From NCBI RefSeq assembly GCF_043290135.1, contig NC_134705.1, positions 61,965,771 through 62,029,770 on the forward strand: 64,000 bases of DNA, written 5' to 3'. The notes below the pieces were generated by a model, which was not told where the DNA came from, searched no databases, and was given only the letters and a program-made list of their open reading frames with translations. Shown piece after piece: positions 34,854 through 44,907 of the stretch. The DNA comes from Rhipicephalus microplus. Taxonomy: Eukaryota; Arthropoda; Arachnida; Ixodida; Ixodidae. Position 1 is the stretch's first letter. Each line of letters starts with the position of its first letter. Position numbers and translations under genes: made by a program.

Positions 34854-37800
34854 TCATTGCCGGTCGTGATATGGTTTCATCCTGACGACATGCACAGTTT
34901 CCATGCGATGCCGCCGTCGGGATTGGATATCCTGTCCCTCTGGCATAACTTTGTAGTTGAGCGAGCCGACGCGACGGAGCACTCTGTACGGACCGAAATA
35001 GCGGCGAAGCAGTTTTTCTGACAGGCCACGTATTCGTACAGGAATCCACACCCACACTTTGTCTCCTGGTGCGTACTGGACGTCTCTTCTTCGCAGATTG
35101 TATCGATGCGTGTCGGTTTTCTGCTGTTGGAGAATGCGATATCGTGCCAGCTGTCTGGCTTCGTCTGCTCTTTGTATGTAGTCGTGAACGTCATAGTAAT
35201 TCTCGGGCGTCTCGTCAATAGGTAACATTGCATCTAAAGGTGTCGTTACCGTCCGGCCAAAAACAAGTTGGAATGGCGTCATCCGTGTTGTCTCTTGCAT
35301 TGCAGTGTTATAGGCGAATGTTGCATAGGGTAATATTTTATCCCAAGTACGGTGTTCTACATCAACGTACATTGACAACATATCAGCCAGCGTTCTGTTC
35401 AGTCGTTCCGTAAGACCATTTGCTTGAGGATGATATGCCGTCGTCTTTCTATGACTGGTGTGCGTCAATTTCATGATACATTTCATCAGGTCGGCCGTAA
35501 ATGCAGTCCCTCGGTCCGTGATCAACGCTTTTGGAGCTCCGTGCCGCAGTACTATGTTGGAGACGAAGAATTCGGCTACTTCAACGGCTGATCCTTTAAC
35601 AAGAGTAGCTGTCTCGGCATATCTGGTTAAATAGTCGGTGGCAACTATTATCCACCGTTTTCCCGATGACGACGTAGGAAATGGGCCCAGTAAGTCCATT
35701 CCCACTTGTGTGAATGGGGCTTCTGGTGGTTCTATCGGTTGAAGGAGACCTGCTGGTTTTAGCGATGGCGTTTTACGTCTTTGGCAGTCCCGGCAGGTTC
35801 TGACATAGTGTCGTACAGAGCTAAGCAACTTCGGCCAGTAGTATTTAGTGCGGATGCGTGCTAACGTTCTGCTTACTCCTAAGTGTCCAGCTGATGGATC
35901 GTCGTGGCAAGCCTCCAAAATCTCTGGTCGCAGAGGTGAAGGGACGACAAGCAGGAATGTCGCTGTATTGTTGTCAAAGTTCCTTTTATACAAGATGTTG
36001 TTTCGTAGGACAAACGCTGACAAGCCGCGGACAAAAGGTCGTGGAACATCGACAGACTGTCCTTGTAGATACTTGATCAAGAGGAGTATCTCAGGGTCGG
36101 ATCGCTGCTGAAGTGCCATCTCTGATGGTGTCACCGCTCCCATGAAAATAAAATCTTCACCATCCTCGGTGGAAGCAGAAGCAGCAGGTTGAATCGGAGC
36201 GCGTGACAAGCAGTCCGCATCACTGTGCTTACGACCTGACTTGTACACAAGCGTGATATCATACTCCTGTAATCGCAAGCTCCATCGTGCAAGCCGTCCA
36301 CATGGGTCCTTGAGATTAGCCAGCCAGCATAGCGAATGATGGTCGCTTATAGCCCGAAAAGGCCTACCATATAAATATGGTCGAAACTTGCTGATAGCCC
36401 TTACCACGGCAAGGCATTCTTTCTCGGTCACTGAGTAGTTCACCTCAGCTTTCGAAAGAGTGCGACTGGCATACGCAATGACTCGTTCTTGTCCGTTTTG
36501 CCATTGGATGAGCACGGCCCCAAGACCTAAATTGCTTGCATCTGTGTGGATATCGGTTTCCGCTTCCTCGTCAAAATGCGCCAGAACAGGATGGCTTTGA
36601 AGGCACTTTCGTAGTTCATTGAAGGCATCCTCTTGTTCGGCAAGCCATACGAAAGGCATTTCCTCTTTTGTCAGCCGTGTCAGTGGTTCAGCAATTCGTG
36701 AAAAAGTTTTAACGAACCGTCGATAATAGGCGCAGAGACCTAAAAATCGCCTAACAGCCTTTTTGTCTGTTGGCTTCGGAAATCTTGCTACGGCCTCAGT
36801 TTTTGCAGGGTCTGGGCGAACGCCTTCTGCACTGATGACATGGCCGAGAAAAAGGAGCTCACGGAAGCCGAAATGACATTTCTGCGGTTTTATCGTCAAG
36901 TCCGCTGATTTGATCGCGGTGAGCACGGCCCGGAGCCTTTCCAAATGTTGCTCAAAGGTAGCAGAGAAAACTACAACATCGTCGAGATAAACCAGACATG
37001 ACTGCCATTTAAGACCACAGAGCACTGTGTCCATCATCCGTTGGAATGTGGCGGGTGCTGAACAAAGGCCAAAAGGGAGTACCTTGAACTCGTATAAACC
37101 GTCCGGTGTCACAAACGCTGTCTTTTCGCGATCTCTTTCGTCAACTTCTATCTGCCAATACCCACTTTTAAGATCCAATGGGGAAAAATACCTGGCATTT
37201 CGCAGCCTATCCAGAGTGTCATCAATTCTTGGCAGAGGATAAATATCCCGTTTGGTGACGGCAATCAGCTTCCGATAATCAACGCAGAAACGTAAGGTTT
37301 GGTCTTTTTTCTTCACAAGAACAACAGGTGACGCCCATGGACTTGATGAAGGCTGGACTACATCGTCTTTGAGCATTTCTTTAACCTGATTACCAATAGC
37401 TTCTCTTTCTCTTGGTGACACTCGGTAGGGATGTTGGTGTATTGGCCTCACTGACTCGTCGACAATGATGCGATGTTTGGCGACAGGAGTGCGTCGAACC
37501 TTAGATGACAACGAGAAACATTCGGCGATTTCCCTTAAAAGACCCTCTATTTGCTCTTTTTCGCTTGGTAGTAGGCCTGGCTCGATGTCGATGGCTGTAA
37601 GGACAGACTCCACGTCTTCGAAATCAGAATTATTGGTTTCACAAGTTCGCAGCTCCGTAACCTGGACGAAATCATTCAAACTGGCGATGACGGTTCCTTT
37701 TGCAACATGCTGCACCTCATTTCCAAAGTTTGTGAGTAGAACGTTTGCACATCCGTAACGTAACTTAACAAGGCCTAGTGCCATGCAGATCCCTTTTTGG

Positions 37801-38348
37801 AGTAGTAAGGCAGTGTTGTTGTCAGCAAATCCTTCGAATTCACTGAATGCTTTGTTGTTTACTGCGACAGATATGCTCGATCTTGGCGCCACCATGACGC
37901 CATCATCTGCAATACAAAGGTCATATACGTTTTCTTCCATTTCAAAGGTAGCAATCGCGTGCCTAGTCGAGAATAAGACGGAAGATTCTCGCAAGTTAAT
38001 TACAGCGCCATTAGCTCGTAAGAAATCCATGCCGATAATCAAGTCTCTTGAGCGTTCCGGCAGCACAATAAAACTGGCGACGTACGTGAAACCCCGTATT
38101 CCGATTCTTGCTGTGCATATTCCAGTAGGGTCGATGAGGTGCCCTCCTGCTGTGCGAACTTGTGGTCCCTTCCAAGAAGTCAGCACTTTTTTTAGTATTT
38201 TAGAAAGTCCGCTACTCATCACTGAATAATCTGCGCCGGTATCTACCAGTCCGATGACTTCATAGCCGTCAACGAACACACGTAAATCGGAAGCAACGTC
38301 ACTATCGAAGCACCGGTTTCTGAATCGGTCGTCGTTGAGAGTCAGCAC
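34854..38348 (-). CDS. pol: L6 Pol polyprotein: protease, RT, RNase H, integrase
   Basis: 1164 codons open without a break. Protease DTGADYS at residues 36-42; RT with FCVDYRKL (354-361), LPFGLCSAPATFQ and YLDD (454-457); RNase H starting TDASNLGLGAVL (602-613) with an ISDHHSL block; integrase zinc site H815, H822, C852, C855; core D885, D945, E981 (35 residues between the last two, the usual gap); then a GPY/F module (RRYFGPYRVLRR). The first codon listed is GTG, and the frame is open further upstream across the gag stop, so Pol is probably made by frameshifting from Gag, as in many gypsy elements (inference). No chromodomain is seen. Confidence 0.95.
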   Translation of the reverse strand: MLTLNDDRFRNRCFDSDVASDLRVFVDGYEVIGLVDTGADYSVMSSGLSKILKKVLTSWKGPQVRTAGGHLIDPTGICTARIGIRGFTYVASFIVLPERSRDLIIGMDFLRANGAVINLRESSVLFSTRHAIATFEMEENVYDLCIADDGVMVAPRSSISVAVNNKAFSEFEGFADNNTALLLQKGICMALGLVKLRYGCANVLLTNFGNEVQHVAKGTVIASLNDFVQVTELRTCETNNSDFEDVESVLTAIDIEPGLLPSEKEQIEGLLREIAECFSLSSKVRRTPVAKHRIIVDESVRPIHQHPYRVSPREREAIGNQVKEMLKDDVVQPSSSPWASPVVLVKKKDQTLRFCVDYRKLIAVTKRDIYPLPRIDDTLDRLRNARYFSPLDLKSGYWQIEVDERDREKTAFVTPDGLYEFKVLPFGLCSAPATFQRMMDTVLCGLKWQSCLVYLDDVVVFSATFEQHLERLRAVLTAIKSADLTIKPQKCHFGFRELLFLGHVISAEGVRPDPAKTEAVARFPKPTDKKAVRRFLGLCAYYRRFVKTFSRIAEPLTRLTKEEMPFVWLAEQEDAFNELRKCLQSHPVLAHFDEEAETDIHTDASNLGLGAVLIQWQNGQERVIAYASRTLSKAEVNYSVTEKECLAVVRAISKFRPYLYGRPFRAISDHHSLCWLANLKDPCGRLARWSLRLQEYDITLVYKSGRKHSDADCLSRAPIQPAASASTEDGEDFIFMGAVTPSEMALQQRSDPEILLLIKYLQGQSVDVPRPFVRGLSAFVLRNNILYKRNFDNNTATFLLVVPSPLRPEILEACHDDPSAGHLGVSRTLARIRTKYYWPKLLSSVRHYVRTCRDCQRRKTPSLKPAGLLQPIEPPEAPFTQVGMDLLGPFPTSSSGKRWIIVATDYLTRYAETATLVKGSAVEVAEFFVSNIVLRHGAPKALITDRGTAFTADLMKCIMKLTHTSHRKTTAYHPQANGLTERLNRTLADMLSMYVDVEHRTWDKILPYATFAYNTAMQETTRMTPFQLVFGRTVTTPLDAMLPIDETPENYYDVHDYIQRADEARQLARYRILQQQKTDTHRYNLRRRDVQYAPGDKVWVWIPVRIRGLSEKLLRRYFGPYRVLRRVGSLNYKVMPEGQDIQSRRRHRMETVHVVRMKPYHDRQ

Positions 38349-38404
38349 TGGAGGTTTTTCTGCATTAGCGTCGACAGCGGCCTTGCCTCCACAGGTCGCT
38401 GACT

Positions 38405-39786
38405 CTAGTTTTCCCGACGTGGGCTTGGGGAACGAGACCTTGGGGAGCTTGCTGAAGGTCGGGGGCTAGGCGATCTATACCTCCCCGTTGTCGTTCCCCG
38501 AGGTCGGTGTCGTTGGAAGCCACTTGAGGTTTGACGACCTGACAGGTATTCTTCGATTTCAAAGGGACGTTCACCATTTAGTGGTCGAGGTGCATTAACA
38601 GGAAAACCACGTAGTCCTGCCTGGCGGTAGTGGCATGTTCGGTAGAGATGACCAGGCTCCCCACAGTGGTAACACAGCGGTATCCTGTCGGGGGTGCGCC
38701 AGACATCGCTCTTCCTTAGTCTCCTCTCTGGCGTTGGCTGCAGGGTGCTCGGCGGCATCGGGTACTGCATAGGTGTAGCCGCCGCGACGTCCGCACGTCC
38801 TGGAGGTCCTCGTAGTAGCGCATCAGCATACGTCATTCTCGTCTTCTGTTGTAGTGGCAGCCCTGGCTGTGCCGTGCTCGAAGGTTCACGTACCACCTGC
38901 CTGACCTCCTCACGGATCACATCGGCCAGAGACGAAAGCATTGGAGCGTTCTGGTCAAGACGCTGCCTCTGCAGCTCTTCTCGCACAACAGACCGCACCA
39001 GCTCGCGTAGTGCTTCCATGCCTTTACCGAAGGCTGGTGGCAGCATGTCCAAGGAAGTGACGATCGCATCCCGGTTGTATAACCTTGCTCGCTGTTGTAG
39101 CGTCCTTTCCATTGTAGTAGCCTCGGAACGAAACTCGGCGACGGTGTGCGGCGGGCTTCGAATTAGTCCGGCAAAGAGTTCTTGCTTCACGCCTCGCATC
39201 AGATGGCGCAGCTCTATTTGCTCATATTTGAATCCGCTCGGTGGAATAAGCGAGACATGTCTTCCACATACATGGCGACAGTTTCGTTATTGCGCTGATT
39301 TCTTGTCTGGAGCGCAGCTTCAGCTCTCTCTTTGCGGTCTGTGTTTGGGAAATCAGCGAGCAGCTCCCGTCGAAAATCATTCCATGACCGGAAGGTGGCT
39401 TCGTGGTTTTCATACCACGTTCGTGCGCTATCTTCCAGTGCGAAGTAAACACTTCCAAGTTTGCGCTCTTCCCCATATCCGTTAGACTTTGCGACGCGTT
39501 CAAAGTGCTCAAGCCAGTCCTCTGCGTCCTCGTAGCTTTCGCCGTGGAAAGGCTTTGGTAGCATTGGCTGGTTTACTACGATGTTGGCTGGAGTGACCTG
39601 AGCTGTCATGTCAGTTGCGTACTCGTTCACAGCCGTTGATGTTCCAAGCGAAGTCGATAAAGGTGAAAATTCAGGACCCTCACCACGTAGGCGTCGACTG
39701 CAGCGCTGATGAACAGGCGTCAGCTCGTTGGGTCGAAATCGCTGTGGTTCTGGACTGTGCTCCGTCACTCGAGAGGGGCTTGGCAT
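38405..39786 (-). pseudogene. gag: L6 Gag, one frameshift
   Basis: Two frames, 39214 upward and 38405-39199, together make a full Gag: capsid blocks FHGESYEDAEDWLEHF and VYFALEDSARTWYENHE, then a linker and a knuckle CYHCGEPGHLYRTC, then a Ser/Arg/Pro-rich tail. I prefer the ATG at 39786; the longer frame starts in the primer site at 39804 with GTG. The break near 39210 fits loss of four bases from a GAGC repeat (inference). It is the only obvious lesion in the element. Confidence 0.85.
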
Positions 39787-39810
39787 CACACCCAGGACTT
39801 CCACCAGATT

Positions 39811-40046
39811 TGTAACGCACTCTTCAATAAACTCTTTTAATACGCTAACGTACGCTGGGCGAACTTGTGCCCGAGAATAATAGCACAGCTAGATCGTCTC
39901 GAGGATTCCCTTCTGCCTCTTTTTCTACGTTCGTCTTTTTCACCAACACGGTTCGCGCGCAGCTTGGTCCCACAGGCTCGTGCGTCGCAAATCATCTAGA
40001 AGGCACAAGTATTTGCTAGCGTGCGTAATTTGAGGTCACATTGTGT

Positions 40047-40048
<2 letters not shown>
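39811..40048 (-). repeat. L6 5' LTR
   Basis: See the partner LTR. It lies outside gag, ends TTGTGTCA, and is followed at once by (TA)n. Confidence 0.95.

Positions 40049-40132
<84 letters not shown>
40049..40132. repeat. (TA)n microsatellite 4
   Basis: 84 bp of TA repeat between L6 and the left end of L7. Confidence 0.97.
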
Positions 40133-40135
<3 letters not shown>

Positions 40136-40159
40136 GATGAGCGAGACAGGGAACAGGGT

Positions 40160-40860
40160 CTGGGGGAAGCGTTTCTGATGGACGGCACTGGCTGTGTCGA
40201 GCTGGTCGCTCTTTTGCATGCCACGATATCCCTTGAAAAAGTGTTGTGGACTCAGGCGGCCGGCACTGGCTGCCCCGTTGCGGCCGACGCTCTCGGCCGC
40301 GATTTGGTCCCGGTATCTGCCAAAGGTAGATCTGGCGGTCGATATAGTGGCTGCATCTCGGAGGTCGGCCTTGGCCACGCTGAAACTAGGTGCAAGAGTC
40401 TTCCACAAGTCTATCGGGAGGTCGAGACTGGCTGCATCGTTGTGGTCGGTCTCGGCCATGCAGAGACTCTCTGTAGGAAGCAGCTAAACATGCACCTGAC
40501 AGCGCGCTTAGGACGGGCCGCAAAATCAGCGGCAGACGTTGCACTCCGGACGAGGGTAGCCGAAAGAGTATCCCAAAAGACGCGCTTGGTACCTTGGGCT
40601 CTACCGGCGCCATAACCGTAGGCGGTTCAAGCATAGGCGATGCTGGTGTCTCCACTTGCCTCAGTAAAGGTGATATTGCGGCTGGCTTCACTAACTGAGC
40701 TGTATGAGGACTGGTATCAGCCTCTCCCACTAACATGATGGCATCGGGTACCGGCGCGGGTACTGAGAGCAGTAGTGGCGTGTCGCACCTGCGTCTGACG
40801 TCATTCGTAGGGCAGGTGGAGTAGCTTACTGCCGCGTGGCTGGAGAGCTCCAAGGAACCT
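40160..40860 (-). repeat. L7 3' tandem-repeat region
   Basis: On the minus strand, units of roughly 70-85 bp sharing a 'cgatgcagccagt' or 'gatgcagccact' core occur at about 40430, 40350 and 40270, with further diverged ones. They encode short peptides of the form SQSRPPD near 40390. This mirrors the 3' repeats of L8 (54915-55335). Confidence 0.55.
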
Positions 40861-41010
40861 TCGAGGATTTCGCTCCACTTCAGCTCGGTGTGCGAATGGG
40901 GTTGCGTCGGGGAAGGTCAATGCAGCACAGTCGAGATGGTTCTCTGCGGCTGTTTCGTTGGAACAACACCCTTCAAGAGGTCAGACTTCGGTAGTGGCCT
41001 CTGGCCGCAG

Positions 41011-41913
41011 TTAACTTGCTTCGGGTATCGACAAAGTGTCTAACTTCTCGTGTGGTAAGCTGCAGCACACAGCTGCCGCCTCGAGGTGGAAAGCCTGTGA
41101 AGCCTGCTCCTCGATACCGGCCAGGTTGGACGGGGTGGTGGTGGAGAGGTGGTAAGAATTGCGACCGAAAGCAGCTATGAGCTTGCAGCTCCACTCCGCC
41201 CATGACTGCTGCTTCACGCCTTCATACCGGTGCCACGCCGCTGCACCTTCCTGAAGACGATCTATGGCCACATACCATTTCTGATTTTCTGTCCAGGCCT
41301 CGCGCATTGCTATCGTGTCGACGGTTGCCACCCAACCGTCGGCGTCGTTCCTGACCCCGTGGAATTCCGGTAGTTCGCAGACGGCTGGTGATTGTGAGGT
41401 GGCAGGTGGCAACGCAGAGATCACCAACGCGAAGCAGTCGAGCTGGTGTGAGAGCTCGATGACAGAAGACTGAAGCTGCCTGCGTTGCTCCAGTGTGCTT
41501 GCCTCAAGTTCGTATAAGGCAGCTACATCCAACGCTGCGTTAATGTCACACAATGCTGGCAACATTGTAGGAGCTCGCTCGACGATCAACGCTGTCAGTT
41601 CGTTAATCTCGACGCGGATTAGCGCAATGGTACGCCGCAGGTCCGCGGTGCTGTCGGGCATTAAGCCTGAAGAGTCAGTGATCGTGGTCTTTGAGTACGT
41701 AGCAATTGCAGCACTCACCCCAGTGTGGTCGACGAGCAGGGAAGCTTGGACGGCGTTCCGTGGAGGCTCGTTTGTTACCACAATGGGAGTACCGCAATGG
41801 GAGTACCGCAAGAGTACCGCAATGGGAATGTAGGCCATGGGAAACGTGAGTGGCATTTCCAAGGGACAGGAGCCGGTGTGGATCCCTGCCGTGAAACGGT
41901 GGCAGGGTTTCAA
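41011..41913 (-). CDS. L7 Gag-like ORF
   Basis: 300 codons open on the minus strand. The C-terminal half has LCDINAALDVAALYELEAS and a capsid-like LPEFHGVRNDADGWVATVD, AIDRLQEGAAAWHRYEG, QQSWAEWSCKLIAAFGR. The latter matches Gag of gypsy-like elements (matrix-capsid region). L8 carries the same protein with one extra base. The N-terminal part, upstream to 42337, is built from diverged repeats with a peptide core resembling NAVHASLAM. There is no zinc knuckle. Confidence 0.7.
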   Translation of the reverse strand: MKPCHRFTAGIHTGSCPLEMPLTFPMAYIPIAVLLRYSHCGTPIVVTNEPPRNAVQASLLVDHTGVSAAIATYSKTTITDSSGLMPDSTADLRRTIALIRVEINELTALIVERAPTMLPALCDINAALDVAALYELEASTLEQRRQLQSSVIELSHQLDCFALVISALPPATSQSPAVCELPEFHGVRNDADGWVATVDTIAMREAWTENQKWYVAIDRLQEGAAAWHRYEGVKQQSWAEWSCKLIAAFGRNSYHLSTTTPSNLAGIEEQASQAFHLEAAAVCCSLPHEKLDTLSIPEAS

Positions 41914-42387
41914 TCAGGTCATGTCCTAGAACCACAGGGAAGAGGTGGTCTGAAGGGTGGCTGAAGTGGCGGGTGGGACCCCATCGCTAAGGAAGCGTGA
42001 ACGGCGTTCCTTGATGGAGAAGCCCGCACTGCCGACGAACCACGAAGACACGTACCGGTGGCTTCCCGCAGAGGGTTCACTTGTTGGCTTTCGCTGACGG
42101 CAGAATCCATAGCCAAAGACGCGTGGACGGCGTCCCTTGTGAAATGGTACCGGTAACGTGTACTGCAGCCGCCGAGGAGGCCTTGACGCCGTCCCCGAAC
42201 GGTGGTGGCAGTGGCGGCAGGTGAACAGCTGCCAAGGAGGCCTTGAAGCCGTCCTGAAGCGGCGCTTATCGCAGCTGTCCCGGCCGGATGAGGAAGCCGG
42301 GACGTAAGCCTTCTTCTTCGTCGACTGCGCCATTTTGATGAGCGAGACAGAGAACAAGAGACAACACCCGATCCTGGGCCAGCTGTT

Positions 42388-43788
42388 GATGATGATGATG
42401 ATTCCAATGCCATGGCTCGTACCCACTCAGGGGGATCGGCCAAGAATTGATGACGTAATTCAAAAAGATTTTTTTAAATATCGAAACCACCCACCAGAAA
42501 AGAAAGAAAAAGAAAAGACATCCAAGGCAGAATGAAAGAAGTGCAATAGTTGTTTGTCACTCATTCAGATAAGACAATTATTCATTATCTTGAATAACAA
42601 TCAGCATGGTTAAACAATGCTCTTGTGTTCAATAAAATTTTTTTGCACAAATATTAATCACGCAATTAAAGGCTTAATTCTTTTACTTTCATTAAGGTAC
42701 TTGCAAACTGCATAGAAAACGTTCTCGTGGCTGAAGCCCAGATCGTAAGCACCGAAGGAAAGTATGTTTTCTATAGTGAAATTCAGCCCAAGGCTAGCGA
42801 ATGGGAGGACTAAGAATGTTTTCCTGAGCAATTTGTATCGGCGACATGATAAAAACTAGTGCTCTATTGTTTACAATTCTGAACAAAAGTTGCATAGTGG
42901 TGATATCGCCAGACCAGCCCTATATGAATAGAAGTTTAACGGGGGGACACGACATCGAAATCTGGTTATTATGGTTTCCAACTGTCTTGCAGGACACCAA
43001 TGAATTTTCCGTGGAAATCTTAAGTGAGTAAATTCTGGTGTTGACAATATTGCTTCCATAACGTCTGCACTAAGCGCAAGCTTTTTGTATCTTGTCGCAG
43101 TTATAGTGGCCACTTCGGGAAGGACTGATAGTACTGGCCCTTCCAATGCTGCTCGTGCTAGAGAGTCGGCGATTTCATTTACTTCTAAGCCGAAATGACC
43201 GGGTACCCATACTAATTTCAGTAGCTGCAGCTGAGGAGGAACTAGCATAAGGAGCGTCTTTAAAGCCATCGATTTTGTTGACGCCGTAATCGACGTACAT
43301 ACTGACAAGGAATCCGTGATTATGATCGCGTTAGCGGCATTAAAGGGTAGCTTTTGCAGCGCTAGAAATATTGCCAACAGCTCAGCTTCAAAAACTGGGG
43401 TTAAATCAGGTAATCTTAATTAAAAAGACCAGTCAAGTGAATGGGAGTATATACCTACACCTGTCTTTTCATCCATTACTGGAGCATCTGTGGCTATAAT
43501 ATTATTCTTTTCGGCGTGTGCAAGATAATTCTGCATTCGGCTATTTAAGACCCTATAGGATTGTAATTTGGGCTTAGAGGGAAAAATCTCATTGAATTCT
43601 ATCTTAAGAATTTGATTTATAACCTGCGCCGCAATCACATCCCGAATTTTTACATTTAACCTATCTAGTTGTTTCTGGACAAAAGCAATTTGAGGTGTTC
43701 CAAAGCGTGGCCAATCGGCAAGAAAAAAGCTGTCTGGATCATTTATAAAATCATATTCAGATCGTCTTGGCGCATAGCTATAAAATTT
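42388..43788 (-). mobile_element. N2b: 5'-truncated I-clade element in the L7 LTR
   Basis: 1401 bp on the minus strand, starting in ORF2 before RNase H. The 3' end has the block GCCGATCCCCCTGAGTGGG and an (ATC)n tail at about 42388-42400, matching the end of N2a. The 8-bp duplication CAGCTGTT flanks it. 5' truncation is usual for target-primed insertion. Confidence 0.88.
42871..43788 (-). pseudogene. N2b ORF2 end with RNase H
   Basis: Frames 43420-43638 and 42871-43377 together read IIATDAPVMDEKTGVGIYS (first Asp), an ELLAIFLALQ-like Glu block, IIITDSLSV, VWVPGHFGLEVNEIADSLA, then a final Cys-rich RFRCRVPPLN region. A stop at about 43420 splits it. The four acidic RNase H positions are visible. 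Confidence 0.8.
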
Positions 43789-43875
43789 CAGCTGTTCTTA
43801 TTCTGACTTCGTTCTTCTCTTCTTTGCTCTAGCTACCTGCGCGCTGAAGCGCCAGCGTCTTTCTTGGTCATGACA

Positions 43876-43944
<69 letters not shown>
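43876..43944. repeat. (TA)n microsatellite 5, between head-to-head LTRs
   Basis: About 69 bp of TA repeat separates the 5' LTR of L7 (minus) from the 5' LTR of L8 (plus). Confidence 0.95.
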
Positions 43945-43945
<1 letters not shown>

Positions 43946-44210
43946 GTCAAGACGAAGAAAGACGCTGGGGCTCGAGCGCGTGGGCAGCTAGGGGAAGGTA
44001 GAGGAAGAAGAAGACAGAATAAGAACATGCAGCTGGCCCAAGATCGGGTGTTGCCATGGCTTTCGATAAGTGACTGACGTTTGCCTGATCTGAGGGTTTG
44101 GACAAGAATTCAGTAGTTGTGATTGATTTTGTTTATTCTTTTTTTCGTAAGCGTTTCTATACTGTTCTAATTATTTAGCGAGTGCATTTTCAGATAGTAC
44201 GACCAGGCAG

Positions 44211-44565
44211 GTGCCGCTTTCCTCACCTGGACCAGGGGCTTTCCTCTGGTCGGCTTCTCTTCCTTCGCAGGAATTGCCAGTGGACTTGTTTTTACGCAAT
44301 GGCATCTCATCCGCTGCTGTGGCTTTGGTCCCAAGCAACGATGGTATTATGCGGATGAAGAATCCAAAAATGATTCAGACGGAGTTGAGAGCCGCTAGAA
44401 CTCACTACCAAAGCATCACAGAGGTCAGGCAGTTCGGCAAGGGTGGCATTCTTTGCTTCTCGTCTGACCAGCTCTGTGTTCGAGACCTACTAAAATGCTC
44501 GGTATGCGCTACCAACCCAGTGAGCGCATTCATTACACCTCACCTAGCTTGCGTCAAATACCTCT
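44211..44565 (+). pseudogene. N2a ORF1, N-terminal part
   Basis: 118 codons before L9 (the open frame runs a little into L9). It includes NPKMIQTELRAARTHYQSIT and GKGGILCFSSDQLCV. There is no knuckle yet; these lie in the part after L9 (47043 onward). Joining would need a one-base shift. Confidence 0.75.
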
Positions 44566-44794
44566 GTAGCGGCGCGAGAAGAGGAGACGTGAGATGACGT
44601 CGAAGGCGACCGATGGGGCCGTGCCGATCTCGCCACTTTATTGCAGGCCTGAAGCGGAGCCACGTCGGTTACCAGCGTCCGCCACGCCAGGCGAGTCAGC
44701 TCGTTCTAATTCTCGCGCAGCTCGAGCTCGCGCCAGCTGCGCGAGAGACGCGGCGCGGTGATGGAGAAAATGATGATGATGATCATGCACTACA
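44566..44794 (-). repeat. L9 3' LTR
   Basis: Direct repeat of 46809-47038. Differences noticed: one transition near 44612 and two or three bases near 44760. Confidence 0.93.
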
Positions 44795-44907
44795 GGGCTC
44801 TCCCCCTAGCGCTTTGCGCGATTGGAAGTGTATATGACAAAGAAAGAGAAAGAGACTATGTACATGAACGACAATCCGCAAGGTGTCCGTTTAGGAAGTC
44901 CAGTTTG

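Larger units (their letters stand above)
34496..40048 (-). mobile_element. L6: nearly intact Ty3/gypsy retrotransposon
   Basis: 5553 bp on the minus strand with 238-bp LTRs (34496-34733 and 39811-40048), TGTAACGC...TTGTGTCA, differing at 3 positions. ATAT flanks both ends within TA repeat. The primer-like site TGGTGGAAGTCCTGGGTG lies inside the right LTR, and the purine tract AAAGGGGGGCAA lies inside the left LTR. gag is frameshifted once; pol is open. This is the youngest and most complete autonomous-type element in the window. Confidence 0.93.
40135..43875 (-). mobile_element. L7: gag-only LTR element, host of N2b
   Basis: Same family as L8 but on the minus strand. The right end is the 5' LTR (43875 down to 43789, then 42387 to 42338 after N2b). 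It starts TGTCATGACC on the minus strand and ends GCTCATCA. Next comes ATGGCGCAGTCG, whose TGGCGCAGTCG matches a primer site for tRNA-Ser (recalled). The left end keeps only about 22 bp of LTR (40135-40156). The interior codes Gag but no protease, RT or integrase. Confidence 0.8.
42338..43875 (-). repeat. L7 5' LTR, split by N2b
   Basis: Outer part 43789-43875, inner part 42338-42387. The 8 bases CAGCTGTT (plus strand) are duplicated at 42380-42387 and 43789-43796 around N2b. About 80% identical by eye to the corresponding part of the L8 LTR. Confidence 0.85.

Noticed and set aside
35848..39485. Long plus-strand frames opposite L6 pol and gag
   Set aside because: They are shadows of the minus-strand Gag and Pol frames, which carry all the motifs.
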